Shown here: positions 18,238-25,321 of the stretch, one piece after another
Numbering within the stretch: the first letter of the stretch is position 1
Layout of the letters: each line of letters begins with the position of its first letter
DNA from: a virus
DNA: 26,351 nt
Strand: one strand, 5' to 3'
IMG/VR virus record: IMGVR_UViG_3300030012_000272
Coordinates: 1 to 26,351 of that record
Translations under genes and position numbers: made by a program
The notes under the pieces: generated by a model
What the model saw: the letters and a program-made list of their open reading frames with translations, nothing else
Told to the model about the DNA's origin: nothing
Databases searched by the model: none

Positions 18238-18518
18238 TGGATCATAATGCAATACATAAAGCGTACCCAAACATAGAAATTTTATCTAGCGAGTTTAAAA
18301 CTTACGGACTAGATAAAGATGGTAAGCAAATTTATTTCGACCAGAAACTTGTTGATGCGGCACGAGTAGAACTTGATAAAGAAAACTACAAATGGCAAAG
18401 ACAAGAAGAGTATCCAGACTGGGGTACACAACTCGATTACATCTACCACAACGGGATTGACAAATGGAAAACAGATATTGTCGATCCTATTAAAGATAAG
18501 TATCCAAAACCAAAATAA
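18237..18518 (+). CDS. Possible tail-fibre assembly chaperone-like protein
   Basis: This 93-aa acidic/aromatic protein starts on TAATG with GGAGG at 18222-18226. Its C-terminal half (WQRQEEYPDWGTQLDYIYHNGIDKWKTDIVDPIKDKYPKPK) has the pattern R-x-x-x-YP-x-x-x-QLD-x-IYHxG-x-DxW-x-x-x-I-x-x-IKxKYPK. That pattern is common in small proteins next to fibre genes of marine phages and at the end of some fibre-assembly proteins. A helper role in fibre folding or attachment is inferred from this and from position. It overlaps the next gene by one base. Confidence 0.65.
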   Translation: MDHNAIHKAYPNIEILSSEFKTYGLDKDGKQIYFDQKLVDAARVELDKENYKWQRQEEYPDWGTQLDYIYHNGIDKWKTDIVDPIKDKYPKPK

Positions 18519-18823
18519 TGGCAATTACAAAAACTTGGGAAATAAACACCCTAGAAAGAGAACTAACTGACGGCTACGTTAAAAAAGTTATATACCGTGT
18601 AAAAGGTATAGACGGTAGTGAAGAAAAAGCAAGAGCAACTGGTGAAGTAAATCTTGAAAAACCAAAGACTCTTATACCTTATAAAGACCTTACTGAGTCA
18701 ACAGTACTTGGTTGGGTTAAAACAAAACTTGGAACTGATGAAGTTGCTGCTATTGAAAAATCTTTAGAAGATGAAATAGCACTTATTAACACACCAGTTA
18801 CAGCAGAAGGAAAACCTTGGTAA
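18518..18823 (+). CDS. Conserved cyanophage protein, 101 aa, unknown
   Basis: It starts on a TAATG overlap. The protein begins MAITKTWEINTLERELTDGYVKKVIYRVKG, a beta-strand-rich opening with alternating hydrophobic residues. It continues with a charged loop and a helical C-terminus (STVLGWVKTKLGTDEVAAIEKSLEDEIALINTP). Proteins of this type ('WEI-xx-LER-xxx-D-GyVxxVhyrv') recur in tail regions of cyanophages and other marine phages, and I recognise the pattern from that context only. No enzyme motif, signal peptide or membrane span is seen. A minor structural or assembly role is likely but not proven. Confidence 0.7.
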   Translation: MAITKTWEINTLERELTDGYVKKVIYRVKGIDGSEEKARATGEVNLEKPKTLIPYKDLTESTVLGWVKTKLGTDEVAAIEKSLEDEIALINTPVTAEGKPW

Positions 18824-18829
18824 TTATTT

Positions 18830-19009
18830 ATGACTAAACCATCCACAGAAGAATTAAAACAAACACTGCAAGAGTTAGTTAAGCAATATAACGAAGCTTT
18901 AAACGTTCAAAACCAGTGTAAAGAAAAGATAATAGCAATAAATGCCGTTATACAAGATAGAGAAGATGGAAATACCAACAATAGTTCTTCCGACTACTCA
19001 GAAGATTAA
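18830..19009 (+). CDS. Small coiled-coil-like protein, 59 aa
   Basis: This 59-codon ORF begins 6 bp after the preceding stop. Residues ~5-45 (STEELKQTLQELVKQYNEAL..QNQCKEKIIAINAVIQD) form one heptad-patterned helix, followed by a Ser/Asn/Asp-rich tail. No family is recognised, although short coiled-coil proteins at this position are common in cyanophages. It overlaps the start of the next gene by 44 bp if that gene begins at 18966. There is no strong Shine-Dalgarno. Tight packing and the absence of any other reading of these bases support it. Confidence 0.6.
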   Translation: MTKPSTEELKQTLQELVKQYNEALNVQNQCKEKIIAINAVIQDREDGNTNNSSSDYSED

Positions 19010-19349
19010 AACGGTAGAAATACCTTTACCTACAGCTGACGTGCCTTATTACATTCCTATGGTTGTCCCACCCAGCGACCTTAGAGATCAAAAAGCTAAA
19101 CCTGTCAAGACTGAAGAAAAAGTTGAACCACCTACTTTAAAAATACCGTTTATTAAACAGCCAGTACCTCAACCTTCTACGGAAGTTATAGTAGTGGCAG
19201 CTACAACGGCAATTACAGCTGTGGCAGCTACAACACTTACACAGCCTATAATTGAATGGATACGTAAAAAGGTCCAAAAATTTCTACAAGATAAAATAAA
19301 TAAATGGAGACAAAACCGCCAGAAAAGAAAGGAATCATCAGCAAGTTAA
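18966..19349 (+). CDS. Pro-rich single-span membrane protein, 127 aa, unknown
   Basis: Start ATG 18966 (MEIPTIVLPTTQ...) is chosen over the in-frame ATG 18942 because MEIPTI/MELPTI openings are what I associate with cyanophage relatives, and it gives less overlap with the upstream ORF. Residues 1-70 are rich in Pro, Ile and Val with few charges in the first 40. Residues ~73-91 (EVIVVAATTAITAVAATTL) are a likely transmembrane helix. Residues ~97-127 are strongly basic (IRKKVQKFLQDKINKWRQNRQKRK). This topology, next to a probable holin, suits a membrane-associated virion or lysis accessory protein, but no family function is known to me. The end overlaps the holin-like gene by 46 bp. Confidence 0.65.
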   Translation: MEIPTIVLPTTQKIKTVEIPLPTADVPYYIPMVVPPSDLRDQKAKPVKTEEKVEPPTLKIPFIKQPVPQPSTEVIVVAATTAITAVAATTLTQPIIEWIRKKVQKFLQDKINKWRQNRQKRKESSAS

Positions 19350-19618
19350 AAGATGCTGCTGAGGACAAGGAGCATCAGATAGAAATATTAGGAACATTTG
19401 TAAGGCTTGGTGTAGTTGTCTGGTCTGGTTTTATCATCACCATGAACTATATAGATATACCAATGGTTAAAAAGTCTGGTAACTCAGATATTACTTTTGT
19501 CGCCAGTGTTTTTACTGGGGCACTTGCTACCTTTGGTTTAACTACTGGTAAAAACGGTAGTAGTAAACCACCCGAATGTCCAATGATGAAAAAACAACAA
19601 CCTATTACAAAGACATGA
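19304..19618 (+). CDS. Probable holin, two transmembrane segments
   Basis: This 104-aa protein has a charged N-terminus (METKPPEKKGIISKLKDAAEDKEHQIE). Two hydrophobic helices follow at ~29-50 (LGTFVRLGVVVWSGFIITMN) and ~62-81 (ITFVASVFTGALATFGLTTG), with a polar tail rich in Lys and Pro. This resembles the class II-like holin candidates of cyanophages, which share the phrase EILGTFVRLG-x-xVWSGFI and SGNSDITFVASVFTG. T7 also encodes its holin (17.5) just after the fibre gene. It would open the inner membrane at the end of infection. No endolysin is found in this window. Its stop overlaps the next ATG (ATGA). Confidence 0.75.
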   Translation: METKPPEKKGIISKLKDAAEDKEHQIEILGTFVRLGVVVWSGFIITMNYIDIPMVKKSGNSDITFVASVFTGALATFGLTTGKNGSSKPPECPMMKKQQPITKT

Positions 19619-19977
19619 AAAGATGGATACTACTCTTAGCTCTGTTGTCCCCCGCAGTTGCAAGAGCAAACACGGTCACGCCCTCGTTTACAACAGGGTC
19701 AATGCAGAGTACAACAACTACACAGCAAACAATAACAGAGGAAATAATTCACGAAATCGAGGGATCGGCTTCTACATCTTACAGTGGTACAAACATTACA
19801 GCAACTGGTGCTGGAGGCATTGGCCACGCAGATACGATATACACACCTACCAACAACGCAACGGATTGGGATTTACAGATCACAACCAGAGATGCCGGAA
19901 CTATCGAAACTATAACCATAGATCGAGTAATCGAAACAGACTCAACTACCTCGTCTTACTCTATTTTCTCTCAATAG
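19615..19977 (+). CDS. Exported protein with signal peptide, 120 aa
   Basis: ATG 19615 overlaps the holin stop (ATGA). It opens directly on a classic signal peptide, MKRWILLLALLSPAVARA, with predicted cleavage before NTVT. A longer in-frame ATG at 19576 would hide the signal behind 13 polar residues and is rejected. The mature part is Thr/Ser-rich (TTGSMQSTTTTQQTITEEIIHEIEG...) with repeated Ile/Thr strands, and ends in SSYSIFSQ. There is no lipobox cysteine, so it is not an obvious o-spanin lipoprotein. I recall similar neighbours after holin-like genes in cyanomyoviruses. A periplasmic or lysis-related role is inferred from position. The last ~110 bp overlap the next ORF in another frame. 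Confidence 0.72.
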   Translation: MKRWILLLALLSPAVARANTVTPSFTTGSMQSTTTTQQTITEEIIHEIEGSASTSYSGTNITATGAGGIGHADTIYTPTNNATDWDLQITTRDAGTIETITIDRVIETDSTTSSYSIFSQ

Positions 19978-20477
19978 GCACACCTATATTTGCTGAAGAC
20001 GGAGAAGATACAAATGTTAGTAATCCAGTGGCCGCAGCTACTGGTAATGTCACTAATCAGGCAGTGCAGTTTCAGAATAACGGGGCACAGAGTCGTCAGT
20101 TTTTTGGTCCTAATATAAGCTGTAATGGTAGCACAATGACATTTCAGCCTTTTTATATGGGTAATCATACTAAACCACTTGATGAGTTTATGCAGCCAAC
20201 CAGTTACACACTAGCCGAAAACTGGGGATTTCAAGTTAACTTTATGGTTCCGTTAGATAAGTCAGGATATAAACAATGTAAAGAAATGGCAAAACGCCAA
20301 GAAGAAAAGATGCGTCTTGAGTATGAACTTACTCGAGCTCATAAATGTGCAGAATTAATGCAAAAGGGTTTCATGATTCGACCTAATACGCCTATATCTA
20401 TATTATGTCAGGACATAGTACCTATAGTCAAAGCAAAACCACCTAAAGATAATAAAAAATGGTCATGGCCAAAATAA
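19866..20477 (+). CDS. Exported protein overlapping the previous gene; start uncertain
   Basis: The body is clear: a signal-like segment (NYLVLLYFLSIGTPIFA, then EDGED) followed by SNPVAAATGNVTNQAVQFQN. Next come ISCNGSTMTFQPFYMGNHTK and a helical region (YKQCKEMAKRQEEKMRLEYE), then ELMQKGFMIRPNT, with several cysteines suited to disulphides in the periplasm. Cyanophage relatives share these blocks. What is missing is a normal start: no ATG or GTG precedes the signal segment in this frame near the expected place. TTG 19866 is the nearest recognised start and gives 203 aa with an over-long polar N-region. Alternatives are a non-canonical codon just before the hydrophobic core, or a programmed frameshift out of the preceding gene. 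Function is unknown; lysis or envelope action is suggested by context. Confidence 0.65.
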   Translation: MGFTDHNQRCRNYRNYNHRSSNRNRLNYLVLLYFLSIGTPIFAEDGEDTNVSNPVAAATGNVTNQAVQFQNNGAQSRQFFGPNISCNGSTMTFQPFYMGNHTKPLDEFMQPTSYTLAENWGFQVNFMVPLDKSGYKQCKEMAKRQEEKMRLEYELTRAHKCAELMQKGFMIRPNTPISILCQDIVPIVKAKPPKDNKKWSWPK

Positions 20478-20614
20478 GTTCTATTCAAGCAGAATGGGAC
20501 GCTGTAGTAAAAGCAGCTATTCAAAAAATTAACAACTCAAAAACCACTAAACACCACTATGATTACAATAATCAAACCAATAATATTTGCATTTCTGAAA
20601 ACAGATGCAGTTAA
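20465..20614 (+). CDS. Tiny ORF, 49 aa, unknown
   Basis: This ORF starts at ATG 20465 (or ATG 20459, two codons longer), overlapping the end of the exported protein gene. It reads MAKISSIQAEWDAVVKAAIQ, then a polar Lys/Asn/His-rich half with two cysteines. The first 25 residues could form one amphipathic helix. It overlaps the next small ORF by 56 bp in another frame. No family is recognised. It is accepted mainly because otherwise ~80 bp would be left unused in a very compact region. Confidence 0.4.
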   Translation: MAKISSIQAEWDAVVKAAIQKINNSKTTKHHYDYNNQTNNICISENRCS

Positions 20615-20711
20615 AAAGCTTGTAGTAGAATTACTAGAAGCATATGTAAAAACAACAGACAATACAGTTGACGATAAGTTAGCTGAACTTGTTAAGAAAA
20701 ACTTATTATGA
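20559..20711 (+). CDS. Small hydrophobic-helix protein, 50 aa
   Basis: This 50-codon ORF ends on the ATGA overlap with the small-terminase gene, which supports translational coupling. The N-terminus (MITIIKPIIFAFLKTDAVKK) is a short hydrophobic helix with a positive residue. It is followed by an amphipathic helix (LVVELLEAYVKTT) and an acidic/basic tail (DDKLAELVKKNLL). It is too short to be confident of a membrane span, but inner-membrane peripheral attachment is plausible. I do not recognise the family. Position between exported/lysis-type genes and terminase is where T7-like phages keep small lysis or unknown genes. Confidence 0.6.
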   Translation: MITIIKPIIFAFLKTDAVKKLVVELLEAYVKTTDNTVDDKLAELVKKNLL

Positions 20712-20974
20712 CAGACAGCGTAAGGGTAATACCTAAAAAAGCAAAAGAAGAGAGTTTTAACGAGCTACACTACCTTGTTACAGAGGACTTTCTACGAAGA
20801 ATACGGAGTGGAGAAGCTACAACACAGGATTTAAAAGCAGCTTGTGATTGGTTAAAAACTAATGACATCACTGGCGTTGCTTATGAGGGTAGTCCCTTAG
20901 ACAAGCTAAATAAAATGATTCCTACTGTAGATCCATCCTTAGTTAAGAGAAAGGTCTATGGCAAAAACTTCTAG
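20708..20974 (+). CDS. Terminase small subunit (gp18-like)
   Basis: At 88 aa it matches T7 gp18 (89 aa), the DNA-recognition subunit that positions the concatemer for packaging. The sequence ELHYLVTEDFLRRIRSGEATTQDLKAACDWLKTNDITGVAYEGSPLDKL is the family core: an N-terminal helix, then L-x-AACDWL-x-xNDITG, typical of cyanophage small terminases. The start on ATGA follows the 50-aa ORF. The end overlaps the next gene by 17 bp. The large subunit lies 2.5 kb downstream rather than adjacent, separated by three inserted genes. Confidence 0.85.
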   Translation: MTDSVRVIPKKAKEESFNELHYLVTEDFLRRIRSGEATTQDLKAACDWLKTNDITGVAYEGSPLDKLNKMIPTVDPSLVKRKVYGKNF

Positions 20975-21209
20975 TTATTACAAAAAGAATCCAAAAGCTG
21001 CTGCAAAACGACGTAAACAGCAGCGAAAATACAACAAAACACGTAAAGGTCTATCAATTAGAGTCAATGCAAACAAACTTAATAGAAAACTTGGTACTTA
21101 TGGAAACCGTGACGGCCTCGATGCCGCACATTATAAGGGTAGCAAGACCCGTGGCAGAAAACAAAAGCCATCTATTAACAGACGAAGCAGACTTAAAATT
21201 AGAAAATGA
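20958..21209 (+). CDS. Small highly basic conserved phage protein, 83 aa
   Basis: The protein is about one third Lys and Arg (MAKTSSYYKKNPKAAAKRRK...). It has a conserved-looking middle, LNRKLGTYGNRDGLDAAHYK, and a basic end. Proteins that open MAK-x-x-xYYKKNP-x-AAxKR and contain N-R-x-x-GTYGN-x-DG-x-D are frequent in cyanophages and pelagiphages. I know them only as unknowns, often close to terminase. Nucleic-acid binding is likely from charge. It overlaps the terminase small gene by 17 bp and the HNH gene by 4 bp. Confidence 0.72.
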   Translation: MAKTSSYYKKNPKAAAKRRKQQRKYNKTRKGLSIRVNANKLNRKLGTYGNRDGLDAAHYKGSKTRGRKQKPSINRRSRLKIRK

Positions 21210-21532
21210 CCCCATTACTACCTAAACCTGATTACTATTTACACAACTTAATAACGATGACAAGTTCAGAATCAAAACGGCTCTGGAGAAGAGCTATTAA
21301 AGAGCACTTTAATTGTCAATGCGTTTATTGTGGAGGAATTTATGAATTACACAAACTTACTATCGACCATGTACATCCTAAATGTAAGGGTGGGGAAGAT
21401 ATTACAACGAATGTTGTTCCCTCGTGTCGACGATGTAATCAGGACAAGGGTAGTCAAAACTGGATGGACTGGATGAGGTCGACATTCGGCATAACTGAAC
21501 GAGAACAAATTATCTTATCACATATTAAATGA
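21206..21532 (+). CDS. HNH endonuclease, zinc-binding type
   Basis: In the 108-aa frame starting at ATGA 21206, two Cys pairs (Cys39-x2-Cys42 and Cys74-x2-Cys77) frame the HNH core. Asp54-His55 lies in TIDHVHPKCKGGED, Asn69 in TTNVVPSC, and Asn78 plus Lys81 in CNQDKG. This is the standard HNH ordering with structural zinc. ATG 21257 is an alternative start that leaves out 17 non-conserved residues. The position is directly between the small and large terminase genes. Two readings are possible: a packaging helper like the HNH proteins that stimulate terminase cleavage in other phages, or a free-standing homing endonuclease. Compact overlaps on both sides (ATGA in, ATGA-type out) favour integration into the packaging operon. 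Confidence 0.88.
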   Translation: MTPLLPKPDYYLHNLITMTSSESKRLWRRAIKEHFNCQCVYCGGIYELHKLTIDHVHPKCKGGEDITTNVVPSCRRCNQDKGSQNWMDWMRSTFGITEREQIILSHIK

Positions 21533-23475
21533 ATGAAGACGAATTAACCCAAGAAGACATAGATGCCTATAATCAACGTCGTCAAAAAGAGTATGATGAG
21601 TACACAAAAGGCAACGAAGCACTAAGAAGACGTGCTAACAAAAAATTAACTGACGATCAAATTAGAGAAAAAATACAAAAAGAAGATGCGCAACGTGCTA
21701 AAGAAGGTAACTTACCGAGTTCTTCACCTAGAGAAAAGATAAAACAGCAACGGGATATGGAAGAAGGAAACTTCTTACAAGATCCAGAAGAAGAAGGTAA
21801 CTTTCTAGATCCAAACAGCGGATTTCGTACAACCCTTGCTATAGGTACAGAAGTACTTGGTAATACAATACTTGACCTGTTTTCTGCTGATCCTACTCAA
21901 CTAACTCAGATTTTTGGTGCACAAGGTATAAACGCCATAGCACAGCGTATTAGAGGCGGCAAGTTTAGTCGTGGCGAGATGATTGCTTCTGGTATTGCTA
22001 GTCTTATTCCGGGTGGAGCACAAGCTAAGTCATTAGGCGGTACTATAGGAAGAACTGCACTTAGAGGTGGAGTATCTGGAGCTATTGAAACTGGTGCTGC
22101 TGACCTTATTGATACAGGAGAAATTGATGCAGAAAACGTAGCAACTGGGTTTGGCGTCGGTACTGCTTTTGGTGGACTATTTGGTGTAGCTGCTGGTCAA
22201 AAAGAAACTAAGCAGTTTTTTAAACGTCTTCGAGCTAGAATGGGAAGTAACTTAGACCCAGAACAAGCTGTATTTACACCAGAGGAGCTACGTGCAATGG
22301 GTATAGGAGAAGCAATGACGTTTGCTAAACCTACTGAGTTTTCAAATAATCCACCTAAAAATCCTAGAGAATGGATTTATAAGCCGCCTGATGCTACTCA
22401 AACTTATAAAATAAATCAAACCTTACTTAATAACGCAGTGTTAGACAATGGTACGTTTAGTACTAAATTGTATGAGTCTGGAAAAGTAGATAGCAAATGG
22501 GGTAGAATGATAGGTATAAATTATCAGACTAATCCTAATACTCGAGTAGGCTGGGATACAACCAAAAGAGAACTAAGGCATACTTGGGAGGGTTTATATG
22601 GTGCGGCTATGAAACGAAACGGATATACAACTAAAGATATACAAATAGAGCATATCTTTACAATACAACAGTCCATGCCTATCTATGAAGGTGTAAGATT
22701 TGGAAGTGATCTTTATAATCAAATTCAAGAAAGAATTTTAAAAAGAGGTTACGACCCCGGTAATACTGATAGAAACTTAATGGCTATATTACCACATCTA
22801 CATCAACAAAAGACTAACTATTTTAACGCATTACACGGCAAAGATGGTAGAAAATTTTTTACTCAAGACATGATAGATCGTTTTGCTGCTGGAGATAATG
22901 ACTTTAGATTTGAAATGTTAGACAAGTATTTAGACGAGATAGATCAGGGTAAGAAAATACTAAATGATGCTATAGAAGTATTTGATAGTCTAAATGTGGA
23001 AAGAGGTTATATGCCAGAAGAGATTGCGGAAAGATTAGGTCAGATTGAGTTAAATAAATACTCAGCTCCAGAATTGAAAAAGATATTTTCAGATATGGAA
23101 GCAGAGGGCTTTAAGTTAAATCCTAAACAATCTGCAAAAGCAGAAGCAGCTGAAATAAAAACAGAAAAACAGGCAGCTGATGATAAAGCTAAAAAACAAA
23201 AACAACTTGATAAAGATGATGCTTCAGTAGAAAAAGTTGGTGAAGCCATTGATAAGTTTGTTAATAAAAATCTCAACAAGTTTCCAAAAACACCATACGC
23301 TTTAGGTATGAAAGATGAAGCTTTAAGAGAGAAGGCTGAACAGTTCTATGAAACTATGAGAAAAAATAGATTAATTAGAGAAGATATACAGGGATCTATA
23401 TTTGACGAAGAAGCTAAAGAAAGGTTTATTCAAAAAATGATGAAATCTATTCTTAAACAACAGAGGGGTAGATAA
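21529..23475 (+). CDS. Large HNH-like nuclease-domain protein with glycine-rich hydrophobic segment
   Basis: The 648 residues divide into four parts. Residues 1-95 are charged helices, with a short repeat (EEGNFLQDP / EEGNFLDPN). Residues ~150-225 are Gly/Ala-rich and hydrophobic (MIASGIASLIPGGAQ, GTAFGGLFGVAAGQ), resembling glycine-zipper membrane segments. Residues ~345-440 contain an HNH-like pattern: Glu374-His375 in IQIEHIFTIQQ, Asn417 in NTDRNLMAIL, and His425/Lys428 in HLHQQKTNYF. That is the D/E-H ... N-L ... H-x2-K-T layout of HNH nucleases, without zinc cysteines. Residues ~540-648 are a Lys/Glu coiled-coil tail. The architecture suggests a virion protein that could be ejected and cut DNA, or a toxin-like protein. 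I know no named family for the whole chain. It overlaps the HNH gene upstream and lies 8 bp before terL. Confidence 0.65.
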   Translation: MNEDELTQEDIDAYNQRRQKEYDEYTKGNEALRRRANKKLTDDQIREKIQKEDAQRAKEGNLPSSSPREKIKQQRDMEEGNFLQDPEEEGNFLDPNSGFRTTLAIGTEVLGNTILDLFSADPTQLTQIFGAQGINAIAQRIRGGKFSRGEMIASGIASLIPGGAQAKSLGGTIGRTALRGGVSGAIETGAADLIDTGEIDAENVATGFGVGTAFGGLFGVAAGQKETKQFFKRLRARMGSNLDPEQAVFTPEELRAMGIGEAMTFAKPTEFSNNPPKNPREWIYKPPDATQTYKINQTLLNNAVLDNGTFSTKLYESGKVDSKWGRMIGINYQTNPNTRVGWDTTKRELRHTWEGLYGAAMKRNGYTTKDIQIEHIFTIQQSMPIYEGVRFGSDLYNQIQERILKRGYDPGNTDRNLMAILPHLHQQKTNYFNALHGKDGRKFFTQDMIDRFAAGDNDFRFEMLDKYLDEIDQGKKILNDAIEVFDSLNVERGYMPEEIAERLGQIELNKYSAPELKKIFSDMEAEGFKLNPKQSAKAEAAEIKTEKQAADDKAKKQKQLDKDDASVEKVGEAIDKFVNKNLNKFPKTPYALGMKDEALREKAEQFYETMRKNRLIREDIQGSIFDEEAKERFIQKMMKSILKQQRGR

Positions 23476-23483
23476 CCGAAAAA

Positions 23484-25220
23484 ATGGAAAATTCTTTAGT
23501 TTTACTACAACAAGACTTTAAGCTCTTCCTACAGGCATTGTGGGCAGAGCTAGGTCTACCTTCACCAACGAGGGCACAATATGCGATTGCAGATTACTTG
23601 CAGAATGGTCCCAAGCGACTACAGATACAGGCGTTTCGGGGAGTTGGTAAGAGCTGGATTACTGGTGCTTTTGTTCTCTGGACTTTATTTAATGACTCCG
23701 AAAGAAAAATTATGATTATCTCTGCGTCAAAAGAACGTGCAGATAACATGTCTATCTTTTTACAAAAACTTATTATTGATACACCATGGCTTTTACATTT
23801 ACGTCCGAAGTCCGACGATGCAAGATGGTCGAGGATAAGCTTCGATGTGAACTGCTCACCCCACCAAGCTCCAAGCGTAAAGTCGGTGGGCATCACTGGA
23901 CAGCTCACCGGAAGCAGAGCAGATTTAATGATTCTCGACGATATCGAAGTACCCGGTAATAGCTTAACGGAGTTTATGCGTGAAAAACTTTTACAACTCT
24001 GTACGGAAGCAGAATCTATCCTTACGCCAAAAAACGACAGCCGTATTATGTATCTCGGGACTCCTCAGACTACTTTTACTATTTACCGTCGCTTGGCAGA
24101 GCGGAACTATAAACCGTTTGTTTGGCCCTCCAGATATCCAAGACCAGACAAGCTATCGAAATACGAGGGAGTTCTAGCACCAGACATACAAGAAGATATG
24201 GATAATGGTGCGGAAGAATGGTCTCCTACCGACAGCAGATTTACAGATGAAGACTTATTAGAGCGAGAAGCTTCTATGGGTCGTAGCAACTTTATGCTAC
24301 AGTTTCAAATAGACACAACACTATCAGATGCACAGAAGTTTCCACTTAAGATGGCTGATCTCATCGTTACTAGCGTTAATCCTACTACTGCACCCGAAAA
24401 TATCGTATGGTGCTCAGATCCAAGCAAAGTCATCAAAGATGCACCAACAGTCGGGCTACCCGGAGATTACTTTTACTCTCCTATGCAGCTCGTCGGAGAA
24501 TGGGGAGAGTATTCAGAGACGATTTGCAGCATTGACCCGAGTGGTCGAGGCACAGATGAAACGGCTGCCGCCTTCCTCTCTCAACGAAACGGACTTATCT
24601 ATTTGCATGAGATGTCGGCGTACCGTGATGGGTACTCGGATACTACCTTGCTCGACATCCTCAAACGATGCGGAAAGTATGGAGTTACACGACTGGTTAT
24701 TGAAACAAACTTTGGAGATGGTATCGTAGCAGAACTGTTTAAAAAACACTTGATTAACACAAGACAACACATAGATATTGAAGAGGTAAGAGCAAATGTT
24801 CGGAAGGAAGACAGAATTATTGACTCCCTTGAACCTGTCCTTAATCAGCATCGTCTTATTATTGACCGGGGTGTTATTGAATGGGATTATTCGTCCAACA
24901 AAGACAGTCCAGCTGAAGAGCGGCTCCTCTATATGCTATTTTATCAGATGAGTCGTATGTGTAGAGAAAAACGTGCAGTAAAACACGACGATAGACTTGA
25001 TTGTCTAGCACAAGGCGTTAAATACTTCACAGATGCCCTCTCTATCAGCGCACAGCAGCAAATAGACCTAAGAAGGAAGGAAGAGTGGGATATAATGTTA
25101 GAAGAGTTCCTAGACGATCCTCAAGCCAGTGCAGACCACATGGTATTAGGACTTAGTCTTGAACAAAGACGTGAAACTCTAGGATCAGGTAACAGTACAC
25201 ACCACTATAACTGGCGTTAG
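23484..25220 (+). CDS. Terminase large subunit (gp19-like)
   Basis: The 578-aa length equals that of T7 gp19 (586). The ATPase domain shows Walker A at 51-58 (FRGVGKSW) and Walker B with catalytic acidic residues at 148-155 (LMILDDIE). A coupling motif follows at ~186-194 (SRIMYLGTP). The RNase H-like nuclease domain has Asp351 (SIDPSGRGTDE), Glu407 (VIETNFGDG) and the C-terminal Asp cluster at 502-506 (HDDRLDCLAQG). All key residues are present, so the motor should be active: it cuts concatemers and pumps DNA through the portal. ATG 23484 has no good Shine-Dalgarno. It is the last gene of the late block, and the gene-free region with promoters begins right after. Confidence 0.95.
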   Translation: MENSLVLLQQDFKLFLQALWAELGLPSPTRAQYAIADYLQNGPKRLQIQAFRGVGKSWITGAFVLWTLFNDSERKIMIISASKERADNMSIFLQKLIIDTPWLLHLRPKSDDARWSRISFDVNCSPHQAPSVKSVGITGQLTGSRADLMILDDIEVPGNSLTEFMREKLLQLCTEAESILTPKNDSRIMYLGTPQTTFTIYRRLAERNYKPFVWPSRYPRPDKLSKYEGVLAPDIQEDMDNGAEEWSPTDSRFTDEDLLEREASMGRSNFMLQFQIDTTLSDAQKFPLKMADLIVTSVNPTTAPENIVWCSDPSKVIKDAPTVGLPGDYFYSPMQLVGEWGEYSETICSIDPSGRGTDETAAAFLSQRNGLIYLHEMSAYRDGYSDTTLLDILKRCGKYGVTRLVIETNFGDGIVAELFKKHLINTRQHIDIEEVRANVRKEDRIIDSLEPVLNQHRLIIDRGVIEWDYSSNKDSPAEERLLYMLFYQMSRMCREKRAVKHDDRLDCLAQGVKYFTDALSISAQQQIDLRRKEEWDIMLEEFLDDPQASADHMVLGLSLEQRRETLGSGNSTHHYNWR

Positions 25221-25270
25221 GTCGATCCCTCACGTATACAGGGGAAGAGAAGGGTGGACTCGACCCCTCT

Positions 25271-25321
25271 GGAGAAAGCCGCTGCCTTTGGACAAACATA
25301 TCCAAAGACATCTCTTTCTCC
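25271..25321. repeat. Nested inverted repeat downstream of terL
   Basis: GGAGAAAG (25271-25278) pairs with CTTTCTCC (25314-25321). Inside it, CTTTGGA (25286-25292) pairs with TCCAAAG (25301-25307) around an 8-nt loop. The two helices of 8 and 7 perfect pairs are separated by a 7/6-nt internal loop. No T-run follows, so it is not a standard terminator. Just upstream, AGGGG and CCCCT around 25240-25268 can also pair. A structured RNA, a packaging/terminus signal or a processing site are all possible. Confidence 0.65.

Noticed and set aside
19623-19865. Upstream extension of the second exported protein from ATG 19623
   Set aside because: It would run almost entirely across the first exported protein in another frame and produce an Asn/His/Arg-rich sequence unlike any signal protein; the conserved body starts only at the hydrophobic helix.
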